Below are positions 16,175 through 26,300 of a DNA stretch of 64,000 nt, in pieces. Every line of letters begins with the position of its first letter. Position 1 is the first letter of the stretch. Both the position numbers and the translations under genes were made by a program. This stretch comes from an uncultured Flavobacteriaceae bacterium (GTDB lineage Bacteria; Bacteroidota; Bacteroidia; Flavobacteriales; Flavobacteriaceae). The notes beneath the pieces were generated by a model. It did no database searches. It was not told where the DNA came from and saw only the letters and a program-made list of their open reading frames with translations. The stretch is from positions 1 through 64,000 of the forward strand of contig CANMSB010000029.1 of the NCBI GenBank assembly GCA_947500445.1, given 5' to 3'.

Positions 16175-19100
16175 ATGCTAAAGAAGTTTCTGGGTTTATT
16201 GGTATTGATGATGGTCGCCGCTTGCGGTAAGAAAGAGGGTTCCAAACGGTTCGTTCATTTGGATGCCGACAAAACGGGTATCGATTTTGTCAACCGAATC
16301 GTTGAAAATGACAGCATCAATGTTGTTCATTTTCAATATTGCTATAACGGTGGCGGTGTGGGTATCGGCGATTTTGATCAGGACGGAAGACCCGATGTGG
16401 TCCTTACCGGAAATCAGGTCAGTTCACGAGTCTATTTGAACAAGGGGCAGATGACGTTCGAAGACATTTCGGAAAAGGCCGGTTTTAAAACGGATAGTTG
16501 GGTGACAGGGGTGTCCATAGTGGATATCAACGCCGATGGCCGTGACGATATCTATCTAAATGTCGGTGGTGCCGACTGCGACGGAAATTGTGAAAATCTG
16601 TTGTTCATCAACCAAGGTAATGGACCAAATGGGATTCCACACTTTACCGAACAGGCCAAGGCGTATGGCCTTAATGACGGCAATTATGCCCAACAGGCCG
16701 TTTTTTTTGATTACGATAACGATGGGGACCTCGATGTGTATATCCTACATAACGGAAATTCCATAATCGATAAAAACAATCCGATACCCAAACAATACAT
16801 GCCACCACATTTAAAGGATTGGCTGTTGCGGAACGATGCGGTAGCTGGTAAGGACCATCCTGTATTTACGAACATATCGGAAGCGGCCGGCATTGTGCAC
16901 GGAGGGTTCGGGCTCGGGATCGGTATCAATGACTTCAATTCGGACGGGCTCATCGACATTTACGTGGCGAACGATTTTATTACCGAAGACCTCCTGTACC
17001 TCCAAAAAAGACATCCCGACAGTCTAAGTCCGTGGTTCGAGGAACGCAGCAAGCAGTTTTTAGGGCATGAGACCTATAATGCCATGGGAATGGACTTTCA
17101 GGATATCAATAACGATTCCAGGCCCGATATTATGGTGGTCGACATGCTCCCCAAGGAATACGAGCGACAAAAGAAGATGTTGGGCATGACTAACTATGAC
17201 AAATACCTTTTGGCGCAGCGGAACGGGTACAGTTCGCAATACGTGCACAATACCCTTCAATTGAACAATGGAAAGCTTCGTGAAAAACAGTTGAGCACTA
17301 GTGAGGTAGGTTTTATGAAAGGGATTTCCAGCACGGACTGGAGCTGGGCGCCTTTGATGATCGATCTTGATAACGATGCGGACAAGGATCTTTATATTTC
17401 CAACGGCTATGTAAAGGATGTTGCCGATCTGGACTATATCAACTACGCGTCAAAAAACAATATGTTCGGCACGAAGGAGGAGCGAACAGAAAAGCAGATA
17501 CAATTTACCAAAGATCTGGATAGCATTTACCTACCGAACTTTATCTATGAAAACGACGGTGCCCTGAACTTCGAAGATGTATCCAACGACTGGGCCTTAA
17601 AAAAACCTTCCTACTCCAATGGTGTAGCCTATGCCGATCTGGATGCCGATGGAGATCTTGACCTGATCATAAACAACATCAACCAACCCGCGTTCGTACT
17701 GGAAAACAACACTTCTAACGACCCCGACAAACATTTTCTAAGGATTGTACTGGAGGGAACGGTCAAAAACCCGGACGCCCTGGGCAGCAAAATTACCGTT
17801 TGGAACAAGGGGACACCCCAGTATCATTTTCAATCCGTAGTCCGGGGATATCTTTCCTCTATGGAACCCATAGCGCATTTTGGGGTGAAGGACAGTATTA
17901 TCGATTCCGTGCAGGTCACCTGGCCAAATGGTTTGGCCACCGTACTAAGGAACGTACCCGCGAACCAAACGCTCACCACCTCCATTACCAAAGCGCAAAA
18001 ACGGAGCGCTCCTTCGATTGCCGCTACCTTGCTATTCAACCCTATAGATAGTCTGATCCCATATCGGCATACCGAGAATGAATTTAACGAATACAACAAA
18101 CAGCGGCTTTTGATGCGGCAGCACTCCCAAAGCGGACCTTGCCTTGCGGTAGCCGACATCGACGGTAACAAGGGAGACGAACTTTTTATCGGCGGCAGCG
18201 TGGGAAGACCCGGGCAGGTTTGGAAACAGAACAAAGCGGGTGTTTATGAAGTTTCGCAGAGCTTGGACACCGATTTTGAGGATGCCGATGCGCTATGGTT
18301 CGATGCGGATGGTGATGGCGATCCCGATCTATATGTTGCCAGCGGCAGTACAGAATTTCCAAAAGGGTCGGAAAAGTATCAAGACCGGCTATATTTAAAT
18401 GATGGTAAAGGGATATTGACAAGAACGACCGAAAGCCTGCCGAAAAATTTTGATAGCAACCAATGTGTCCGAGGGACCGATGTGGACCATGACGGCGATA
18501 TCGACCTTTTCATTGGTGCTAGGGTACTTCCCGGCCATTATCCCGAAGCACCCAAAAGCCGTCTGTTGCTTAATGAAAACGGTATCTTTAAGGAACAACC
18601 TGGCGTATTCCCTACACTTGGTATGGTTACCGATGCCGTTTGGGAGGATATTGACGATGATGGCTGGAAAGATTTGATCATCGTCGGAGAGTGGATGCCC
18701 ATCCAGGCTTACAAAAACAACAAGGGTACCCTCCAAACCATGGCACTCGCTGTGGTAGATGACAAAGCATCCAATATTCGGACCGAAGGCTGGTGGAACT
18801 GCATTTCTGCAATCGATTTTGATAAGGACGGCGATACCGACTTTTTGTTGGGCAACCAGGGAATGAACGGATTTTTAAGACCCCAACAGGAACGCCCCTT
18901 GTACGTGTACGATGGTGATTATGATAACAACGGCAGTCCCGACCCCATTCTTGGACAGTATATGGATACGGAAAAAGGACGTCAGTTATTACCGGTACAC
19001 ACACGCGATGATATTGTAGCACAGCTAGTTCCCCTAAAAAAACGCTATCGTACCTATGAAGACTTTGTTCAGGTCGATTTTGAAGGACTCCTCGGCATCA

Positions 19101-19504
19101 AGGATCTTAACGAGGAAACCATGCAGGCCTTTACCTTTACCAGTAGCTATCTGGAAAATATGGGTGGGGGCCGCTTTAAGTTAAGTCCTTTACCGGGAGC
19201 ATGCCAGTCCGCACCGATCAACGATATCCTCGTTCGGGATTTTGATAATGACGGTACTGCGGATGCGGTACTGGTAGGCAACGATTTTTCGGCCGAAACC
19301 TTATACGGTAAATTGGACGCCCTTACGGGACTGTTTTTAAAAGGTTCGGAAAAAGAATTTCAGGTGATTCCCAGTGCCACCTCTGGCTTTTATGTACCCG
19401 GGCAGTCCCACAATATCCGAACGATTCAAAGCAATACCGGAGCAACTTACATTTTAGCTGCCCAGAACAACGATTTCCCAAAAGCCTTTACCATATCACA
19501 ATAA
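16175..19504 (+). CDS. FG-GAP/VCBS repeat lipoprotein with ASPIC/UnbV domain
   Basis: 1109 aa. The signal MLKKFLGLLVLMMVAACGKKEGS gives a lipoprotein (Cys17). The protein contains many FG-GAP/VCBS calcium-binding repeats (DFDQDGRPDVVLTGN, DINADGRDDIYLNVGG, DYDNDGDLDVYILHN, DADGDGDPDLYVASG) that form integrin-like beta propellers. In the middle (about 515-610) is an ASPIC/UnbV domain: LGSKITVWNKG, VRGYLSSMEPIAHFGV, VQVTWPNG. Proteins of this build are frequent in Bacteroidota near SusCD loci and are thought to bind or process glycans at the cell surface, but no activity is established. It is a single gene on the plus strand. The nearest SusCD operon runs toward it on the other strand. Confidence 0.9.
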   Translation: MLKKFLGLLVLMMVAACGKKEGSKRFVHLDADKTGIDFVNRIVENDSINVVHFQYCYNGGGVGIGDFDQDGRPDVVLTGNQVSSRVYLNKGQMTFEDISEKAGFKTDSWVTGVSIVDINADGRDDIYLNVGGADCDGNCENLLFINQGNGPNGIPHFTEQAKAYGLNDGNYAQQAVFFDYDNDGDLDVYILHNGNSIIDKNNPIPKQYMPPHLKDWLLRNDAVAGKDHPVFTNISEAAGIVHGGFGLGIGINDFNSDGLIDIYVANDFITEDLLYLQKRHPDSLSPWFEERSKQFLGHETYNAMGMDFQDINNDSRPDIMVVDMLPKEYERQKKMLGMTNYDKYLLAQRNGYSSQYVHNTLQLNNGKLREKQLSTSEVGFMKGISSTDWSWAPLMIDLDNDADKDLYISNGYVKDVADLDYINYASKNNMFGTKEERTEKQIQFTKDLDSIYLPNFIYENDGALNFEDVSNDWALKKPSYSNGVAYADLDADGDLDLIINNINQPAFVLENNTSNDPDKHFLRIVLEGTVKNPDALGSKITVWNKGTPQYHFQSVVRGYLSSMEPIAHFGVKDSIIDSVQVTWPNGLATVLRNVPANQTLTTSITKAQKRSAPSIAATLLFNPIDSLIPYRHTENEFNEYNKQRLLMRQHSQSGPCLAVADIDGNKGDELFIGGSVGRPGQVWKQNKAGVYEVSQSLDTDFEDADALWFDADGDGDPDLYVASGSTEFPKGSEKYQDRLYLNDGKGILTRTTESLPKNFDSNQCVRGTDVDHDGDIDLFIGARVLPGHYPEAPKSRLLLNENGIFKEQPGVFPTLGMVTDAVWEDIDDDGWKDLIIVGEWMPIQAYKNNKGTLQTMALAVVDDKASNIRTEGWWNCISAIDFDKDGDTDFLLGNQGMNGFLRPQQERPLYVYDGDYDNNGSPDPILGQYMDTEKGRQLLPVHTRDDIVAQLVPLKKRYRTYEDFVQVDFEGLLGIKDLNEETMQAFTFTSSYLENMGGGRFKLSPLPGACQSAPINDILVRDFDNDGTADAVLVGNDFSAETLYGKLDALTGLFLKGSEKEFQVIPSATSGFYVPGQSHNIRTIQSNTGATYILAAQNNDFPKAFTISQ

Positions 19505-19583
19505 TTTTTTTTGCCGTGCCTAGGCCTTTACTGCCGTCTTGAGTTGTAGGGTGAACAGTTCGCGGTAGCCGTTTACGGTTGGT

Positions 19584-19702
19584 AGTGGTCAGTGGTCAGT
19601 GGTCAGTGGTCAGTGGTCAGTGGTCAGTGGTCAGTGGTCAGTGGTTAGTGGTCAGTGGTCAGTGGTTAGTGGTTAGTGGTTAGTGGTTAGTGGTTAGTGG
19701 TT
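19584..19702. repeat. Heptanucleotide tandem repeat, 17 units of AGTGGTC/AGTGGTT
   Basis: Seventeen perfect 7-bp units occupy 119 bp. Units 1-8 are AGTGGTC, unit 9 AGTGGTT, units 10-11 AGTGGTC and units 12-17 AGTGGTT, ending in a partial AGTA. Because 7 is not a multiple of 3 and no ORF crosses it, it is not coding. The ordered split between two unit types suggests recent expansion of each variant by slippage. Confidence 0.95.
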
Positions 19703-19847
19703 AGTAAAGTTGAAAAAAAGGAGTTTGAACTCGTCCTAAATCATACATGTTTGTCCCTTTAGCAAGCGATTCTTTTCAATAAGCAATGGCCAGTTCTCAG
19801 TAGCAGTTAACAGGATGATGGCTTTGAGTTTGCACTTGACACTTGCG

Positions 19848-20153
19848 CTTGAACTTTCTTTCAGCGAAGCGGTCTTTTTTCAATTAACAATTAACAATGG
19901 CCGATTAGCAATTAGCAATAAGTGATCAGTAAAAAGTGGTGAGTAAAAAGTGGTTCGCTTGAGTTTGAACATGACACTTGAACTTTCTTTCAGCGAAGCG
20001 GTCTTTTTTCAATTAGCAATTAACAATGACCAATTAGCAATATGTGATTGGTGAAAAGTGGTTAGTGGCTATTCTTCTAATTTTGATTTTTTTTGAATTT
20101 AAATTTGTGTTTGAACTTTTTTTCTTTCAGCCCAGCGGTCTTTTTTTTTTTCA
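19848..20153. repeat. 129-bp direct repeat plus a degenerate third copy
   Basis: The block CTTGAACTTTCTTTCAGCGA, followed by AGCGGTC, a T-run and CAATTA, starts at 19848 and again at 19977, exactly 129 bp later. It recurs in degenerate form at about 20109-20153 (TTTGAACTTTTTTTCTTTC, then CCCAGCGGTC and a long T-run). Between the cores are AATTAGC/AATTAAC words and AGTGGTTAGTGG pieces like those of the heptamer array. The core AGCGAAGCGGTC followed by T-runs is the most conserved part. Confidence 0.85.
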
Positions 20154-20167
20154 AAAGCATCTATAAA

Positions 20168-20199
20168 AAAAGGCGACAACACAGTGGTCATCGCCTTTT
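20168..20199 (-). terminator. Intrinsic terminator of the SusCD-fasciclin operon
   Basis: Perfect 9-bp arms AAAAGGCGA (20168-20176) and TCGCCTTTT (20191-20199) enclose 14 nt. On the minus strand the hairpin is followed by a T-run (complement of the A-run at 20165-20171). It lies 27 bp beyond the fasciclin stop codon. Confidence 0.8.
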
Positions 20200-20225
20200 C
20201 AAATTAAACTAACTTCAAATTAAAC

Positions 20226-21890
20226 TTATTCTTCCTCTTCGCCCATTGCAGTAATAAAATCAACGGCCGACTGTGGAAGCAATACTTTATCGACAACATG
20301 CGCCACGCCATTCTTGGCCGTAAGGTCGGTAAGTAAAAGGCCTGCATTTATGTCATTGGAGGCATCTCCGATAACAAGTGCATCCAGCGTCAAACTTTGA
20401 ATGATATCCAACGCACCACCATTACTGGTAGCTATCACATCTCCAGCACTTAAATCTTCCGCCAATACGCTTCCTCCTGCTACATGGTACAGCAAGATAT
20501 CTTTGAGTAAATCAATTTCTTCATCGGTGTCAAAATCGTCCAAAGAGTTATAGTCATCACCCAAAAGATCGAGCAGTGCTACAAACGCATCATTGTTAGG
20601 TGCAAAAACGGTAGCAGTATTGTAATAGGTGAAATTTGCAGGTACCCTTCTGGCGGCAAAGTCCTCATCCGATTCGCCGTCTTCTTGAACAAAACTTTCG
20701 TTCATATCGTCTACGAACAACGCTGCCAATTCCGTTTTCACCAAGGCCTCTTCCAGGATGGACAGCGATGGGGTAGCACCTACAAGCGCTGCCAAATCAT
20801 CGGAGGCCAACAGGTCCAGAAATTCGAACACCGCAGGAGGCAATAACACCTTATCGATGGTATGTACCACACCGTTAGATCCATCGATATCCGTGGCCGT
20901 AATATTGGCATTGTCATCGGAAGCGTCATCCAGTGCAAAAGAGGCACCCGATGCTACAATACCCAAGTCAACCTCGGCCAATGTAGCCTGATCTCCAGCG
21001 GCAAGTCCGGCAGCCGCTACACGTACGGGGAGAACATGGTAAGTAAGTATGGTACTGAGCAAACTCATTTCCAAATCGTTGTCAAAATCGTCCAGTGAAT
21101 TGTAATCGTCACCCAATGACTCAAGAAGTGCTACAAAGGCATCATCCGTAGGGGCAAAAACGGTATAACCCAACTCATTATTATCTTCATCGTTATTCGT
21201 ACCGCTCAAAGCACCGTCCAAACCGGCCTTCAACACCGCGGCTTCCAAAATGGACAATCCGTCGGAAGCAACCGCAAGTTGCAGAATGGTAGGTCGGGTA
21301 TCGATAGCCAACGCGTCGATTATGGACTGTGGCAAAAGCACTTTATCTATAATATGGATCACCCCATTGGAGGCAAGATCATCGGCCTCGGTAACCGTGG
21401 CGGAAGTCGAGGTTTCGGGACGCTCCGTTTTATCCAGCACTTTAACGCCATCGGCCAAACTGATCTGCACCGTTTCTCCCTGTACGGTAGCCAATTCGCC
21501 ACCATCTTCCAAGGCACCGGAAGTAACCCTTTCCGGAACTACGTGATAGGTAAGAATGGTTGCCAATGTAGCGCCATCAACACCCTCCAGTAGGGCCCCG
21601 GCATCACTAAAGCCCAAAGCTCCGGCCAAATCGGCAAATGCCGCGTCACTGGGAGCAAAAAGGGTAAAAGGTCCGGCACCGCCCAAAACATCGTACAGGT
21701 TTCCGTCCGCCGCACGAAGCGCCGCGATCAAACTGGAAAGTTCGGTTCTTCTATCGGCGGCTTCCGCCACCGTTCTGTCGCTGTTATCGGTGATAAGCAC
21801 GCCGACATCATCATCCTCGTTACACCCCACGCTCAAGAACAGCATAAAGAGGCAACCGAGCAAAAATTTATAATTTTTTGATAGATACAT
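20226..21890 (-). CDS. Lipoprotein with three fasciclin (FAS1) domains
   Basis: 554 aa from the ATG at 21890. This start is preferred to the upstream one at 21941 because it gives a clean lipoprotein signal (MYLSKNYKFLLGCLFMLFLSVGC). Three FAS1 domains follow, each with the typical blocks: GPFTLFAPSDAAFADL...LTYHVVP...GVIHIIDKVLLP, then YTVFAPTDDAFVAL...LTYHVLP...GVVHTIDKVLLP, then ATVFAPNNDAFVAL...LLYHVAG...GVAHVVDKVLLP. FAS1 domains mediate adhesion or ligand binding. Composition is very acidic. It is the third gene of the SusC-SusD transcript, 25 bp after SusD, and precedes a strong terminator. It probably acts as a surface glycan- or matrix-binding component of the complex. Confidence 0.93.
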   Translation of the reverse strand: MYLSKNYKFLLGCLFMLFLSVGCNEDDDVGVLITDNSDRTVAEAADRRTELSSLIAALRAADGNLYDVLGGAGPFTLFAPSDAAFADLAGALGFSDAGALLEGVDGATLATILTYHVVPERVTSGALEDGGELATVQGETVQISLADGVKVLDKTERPETSTSATVTEADDLASNGVIHIIDKVLLPQSIIDALAIDTRPTILQLAVASDGLSILEAAVLKAGLDGALSGTNNDEDNNELGYTVFAPTDDAFVALLESLGDDYNSLDDFDNDLEMSLLSTILTYHVLPVRVAAAGLAAGDQATLAEVDLGIVASGASFALDDASDDNANITATDIDGSNGVVHTIDKVLLPPAVFEFLDLLASDDLAALVGATPSLSILEEALVKTELAALFVDDMNESFVQEDGESDEDFAARRVPANFTYYNTATVFAPNNDAFVALLDLLGDDYNSLDDFDTDEEIDLLKDILLYHVAGGSVLAEDLSAGDVIATSNGGALDIIQSLTLDALVIGDASNDINAGLLLTDLTAKNGVAHVVDKVLLPQSAVDFITAMGEEEE

Positions 21891-21915
21891 AATCTTCTTA
21901 TTAAATTGATTTTTA

Positions 21916-23382
21916 TTAATATCCAGGATTCTGATCGGCATTGGTCAGGTCTGGATTTGCATCGATTTCCCTTTGTGGAATCGGTAAAAACTCATGTTTC
22001 CCTACCTGGAACCCTTCGATAACATCTGCAGCCAGGCCCCAACGTTTTAAATCAAGGAAACGAATCTGTTCTCCGGACAGTTCTACGGCACGTTCGTGGA
22101 CCAAGGCGTCAAAAATTTGACTTGAGTTCCCAACCGGGAAGCCTCTTCCATTCATTTCGGCAGTTCCATACAAAGGCATCCCGGCCCTTGTACGCACTTC
22201 GTTCATAAGGCTGATGGCACGCGCTGTATTTCCTAGCTCGTTCTCCGCTTCGGCCAACATCAATAATACATCCGCATAGCGAAGTACCCGAAAGTTGATA
22301 CCGCTATAATCAAAACCATCTTGAGGTTGTACGTCCAAATTCTGGTACTTCCTCCATACCACAGCGGTCAAATTACTAAACGTCAACTCCCCATTGTTAT
22401 ACGAATCCCCATTTTGATAAAAATAGGCTTGGATACGTGGATCATCGGACTCGTATTCCCCGAACAATGAAGGTCGGACGATGATATTGGCAAAGTTTGT
22501 AGGAGCGTATTCAATTCCTCTAAAAGTCGTTTCTGCGATACCATTACCGGTGGAGTTCCATTGGTTCCCCCCGATCTGCTTGTCGTAGTTGATTTCAAAA
22601 ATAGACTCATTGTTAAACTCGCCCGCTTCGTTACCGTTATCCCTAAGATCAACACCTTCGATGCTGTATCCGGTAATAGCGTCAAATTCCGCTTTTGCTT
22701 CGGCCCATTCGCCCCGGAACAAATGCGCTTTCCCTTTTAAGGCCTGCGCCGCACCTTTGGTCGCCCTTCCGTTTTCGGTATCTCCCTTTGCAGGAAGATT
22801 GGCAACGGCAAAGGTCAGGTCGTCAAAAATGATGTTATAGATTTCTTCCTGTGTGGCCTTGGCCCCGGAAGAATCACTGGAGGTGGTCGTCTGAAGCGGC
22901 ACATCTCCCCAAAGGTTGGTCAAATTAAAGTAGTAGAGCGCTCTTAAAAAACGAACTTCTCCCAAACGTTGGTCGATTTCCCCTTGATCGATGTTCTCGA
23001 TAATACCGTTCTCGGCAGCTTCCAAAACAAAGTTACAACCGGCAATACCTCGGTAGGCCGACTGCCAAAAGGTGAAAAACTCTCCCACGGACGGATCGTA
23101 AGTATAGTCCATGAACGCTTTAAGTCCGCCTTGTAACGCATCGGTCCCCAAATTTTCCTGAGATAGGTTATCGTACAGAAAGAATCCGATCCGACCGTAC
23201 ATTCCCTGGGATTGCAAAAACGCGTACGCCCCATTTACCGCAGAGCGCAGTTCTCCCGAATTCTTAAAGAAGGTTTCGGTAACGATCACGTTGGGATCCT
23301 GAAGATCTAACTCTTCTTCCTTACAGCCGATGATGCTAAACAGCACGGCCATACATGTTAAAGTGATTTTCTTAGTATTCAT
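21916..23382 (-). CDS. susD: RagB/SusD family nutrient-binding lipoprotein
   Basis: 488 aa, a usual length. The lipoprotein signal ends in SIIGCKEEEL (Cys20). The SusD-like N-terminal part includes VTETFFKNSGELRSAVNGAYAFL and the RFLRALYYFNLTNLWGDVPL block of the TPR core. The C-terminal family signature is visible in NFRVLRYADVLLMLAEAENELG and INEVRTRAGMP-like sequence. Its role is to bind an oligosaccharide on the surface and act as lid of the SusC transporter. It starts 10 bp after the SusC stop, so it is in the same operon. The substrate cannot be read from sequence. Confidence 0.96.
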   Translation of the reverse strand: MNTKKITLTCMAVLFSIIGCKEEELDLQDPNVIVTETFFKNSGELRSAVNGAYAFLQSQGMYGRIGFFLYDNLSQENLGTDALQGGLKAFMDYTYDPSVGEFFTFWQSAYRGIAGCNFVLEAAENGIIENIDQGEIDQRLGEVRFLRALYYFNLTNLWGDVPLQTTTSSDSSGAKATQEEIYNIIFDDLTFAVANLPAKGDTENGRATKGAAQALKGKAHLFRGEWAEAKAEFDAITGYSIEGVDLRDNGNEAGEFNNESIFEINYDKQIGGNQWNSTGNGIAETTFRGIEYAPTNFANIIVRPSLFGEYESDDPRIQAYFYQNGDSYNNGELTFSNLTAVVWRKYQNLDVQPQDGFDYSGINFRVLRYADVLLMLAEAENELGNTARAISLMNEVRTRAGMPLYGTAEMNGRGFPVGNSSQIFDALVHERAVELSGEQIRFLDLKRWGLAADVIEGFQVGKHEFLPIPQREIDANPDLTNADQNPGY

Positions 23383-23392
23383 AATTTTTTTT

Positions 23393-26300
23393 TTAAAATT
23401 GAACTTGAAGTCCCGCTAAAATAGTTCTAGGCTGTGGGTATACTCCCTGATCGATATTCAAACCTACCGTTGTACCACTCTGAAGGGTAGGTGCAACTTC
23501 TGGATCATATCCCGAATAATCGGTAAATGTAAAGAGGTTTTGCCCACTAACGTAGAAACGTAGGTTACTGACCAAGCCGTTTACAAATTTACCCAAAACA
23601 TCATCAGGTATGGAATATCCCAATGTAATATCACGTATTCTGGTGTACGACCCATCTTCGATAAACCTATCGGAAGTCAATTCGTTTCCTGTAAAACCAG
23701 GTGTTGCCTTCGGAACGGTTTGGGAAGGATTGGTCGGCGACCATCTGTTCAAGATCGCAGTAGTCGTGTTGAACAATCGTGCCTGCTGCTCCAATTGTGC
23801 GCGAAGCCCATTGTAAATATCCACCCCGTATACGCCATTCATGATAATGGACAGGTCGATGTTTTTATAACTGAGGTTCACGTCGAAGTTCAACGTAAAG
23901 TCCGGGTTCGGATTTCCGATAACTACACGATCTTCAGCATTCACCACACCATCGTTATTGGTATCGACAAACCTTACGTTACCTGGTTCGGCACCGTTCT
24001 GTGTGGCATGGGCCGCTACTTCCGTATTGGTTTGGAAGATACCGTCCGTCCGGTACCCAAAAAAGTGTAGCGGTGCCTCGCCCACAAACAATCTGTTCAC
24101 ATTTTGCTGTAGTACGTTCCCCTGAAGCACGGCTTCGACCGGACCCAAGGAAGTAACTTCTTGTGAAAGGTTTACCGTAGCATTGGCATTGGCGCCCCAG
24201 TTGAAATCTCCGCTACTACCGCGGTAGCCTAGGTTAAATTCCATACCGGAAAACTCGGTTCCCCCAACGTTTTGTATCTGATTTGCATCGGTTGCCCCCA
24301 ATGAGGAACGCAATGGAACGGAAAGCAACAACCCGTCACTTTCGTTGTTAAAGTAGTCTACGGAAGCGGTCAAGGCATTGTTCCAAAAACCAAGATCGAT
24401 ACCGAGGTTTAATGATGTGGACTCTTCCCATTGCAACAGTTCGTTAGGGATACGTGCAGGTCGCGTACCACTGACCAACGCCCCGTCGATCACATAGTTG
24501 AAATCCGTTAACAATCCGGTCTGGAACCTGTAATCACCAATGTTATTGTTTCCGGTAATACCCCAGCTACCACGTAACTTTAAGGCCGATATCAATTCGT
24601 TACCCTCTAAAAAAGGAAGATTGGCGAAGTTCACACCTGCCGAAGCGGAAGGAAAATAACCCCATTGCCGATCGGTAGGGAACCTAGAGGAACCATCGGC
24701 CCTGATGGAACCGGACAGTAAAAAGGTTTTGTCAAAATCATAATCGACCCGTCCGAACACGGAGTGAAGATTATTTTCACTCTCGAAACTCGATAAATCC
24801 CGAACATCTCCCGGATTAAAGTTCTCTACAACATCGGTAAGACTGTTTGCGGTAAAGCCAAATACTTGGTTAAAGTTGGACTTGTTGCGCTCGTAACCGG
24901 CCAAAATGCCAATATTGTGTTTTTCGCTGATCGTTCTATTATAGTTCAAGGTATTGGTAATCACCGTAGTCAAAGACTTTTGTCTTCTTTTACGTGTTTC
25001 CGATTCCAATCGTTGACGCGATCCCGTTGGAATCGATTTGAAAAATTGGTCTTGCTCATTATGCGACAGGTCCAAACCTACTGTAAGTTTATAGGTAAGT
25101 CCGGGTAAAATTTCATAAGAACCGAAAATAGATCCAACAATTTGGGTAGTCGCAAAAACAGAACTACCGTTGCTTAAAATACGGACCGGGTTTTCTGCAT
25201 CCTGCCCATCTACGGAAGTCGTGATCTCGGAAAAGAAATTCGTTTCGTTATCAAATACCGGTTTGGTAGGATCAAAACGCAATGCGTTGACCAATACGGA
25301 ACTGGCTCCCGCGCTTCCCTGTTGGTTCTGAGTGGAAAGCCCAAGGTTCATCGTTTGGCCCACACTGATCTTATCACTAAGGTTCAAGGTGGAGTTCACA
25401 CCAACGGTATATCGTTCAAAATCGGTTTGAAGTGTGGTTCCTTCTTGCTTCAAGTAACCTGTACGAACACTGTATTTCGCATTTTCGTTACCACCGGAGG
25501 CCTCAAGGTCATAATTTTGCCATAATCCGGTTCGTAATACGGCATCTTGCCAATCGGTATCGACCGCCGGATTAACAACATCGGGCTGCAAGGTTTGCGG
25601 CAACTGCCTTCCCGGGGTACCGGCATCGGCATCGTATGAAGTCCTGGCATATTCGATATACTCCCTGGCATTCAAAACGTCCAATGTTTTGGTATTGGTA
25701 GAAAGTCCTGAAAAAGTCGTAAACGATAAACGAGGCTTACCGGACCTACCGGCCTTTGTTTTGATCAATACTACCCCGTTGGAGGCTCGGGAACCATAAA
25801 TCGCGGCACTCGAGGCATCCTTTAAAATTTCCACGGATTCTATGGAACTGGGAGGGATACTGTTCAAACTATTCGTTGGAACTCCGTCTACCACAAAAAG
25901 TGGCTGGTTGTTCCCAAACGTCCCCAATCCCCTGATGGTGACCAATGGATTGGAACCCGGCGCACCACTATTGGTTACCTGTACCCCTGCGGCGCGTCCT
26001 TGTAACGCTTGCTGGACACCGACGGCCGGCGTTTGCACAAGGTCTTCACTACTTACTGATGAAATGGCATTGGTTACCGAAGCCCTGCTTTGTGTTCCGT
26101 ACCCTACCAGAACCACTTCTTCCAACACGTTGGCGTCTTCCGCCAAACTAATGTTGACGGTGGTCTGTCCGTTTACGGCAACCTCTTGTGTTGCATATCC
26201 GATATAGCTGACCACCAAGGTGGCATTGCTATCGGCATCGATGGTAAAATTTCCATCAAAATCGGTTTGGGTACCGTTAGTAGTGCCCTTAACAACGATA

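Larger units (their letters stand above)
19505..20160. other. Repeat-filled intergenic region
   Basis: About 700 bp lie between the ASPIC/UnbV gene and the fasciclin gene. The region is taken up by the heptamer array, the 129-bp direct repeats and related AT-rich words, described separately. No coding sequence or RNA gene is visible. Confidence 0.7.

Noticed and set aside
19584-19702. CRISPR array
   Set aside because: Units are contiguous 7-mers without spacers and there are no cas genes; it is a simple tandem repeat.
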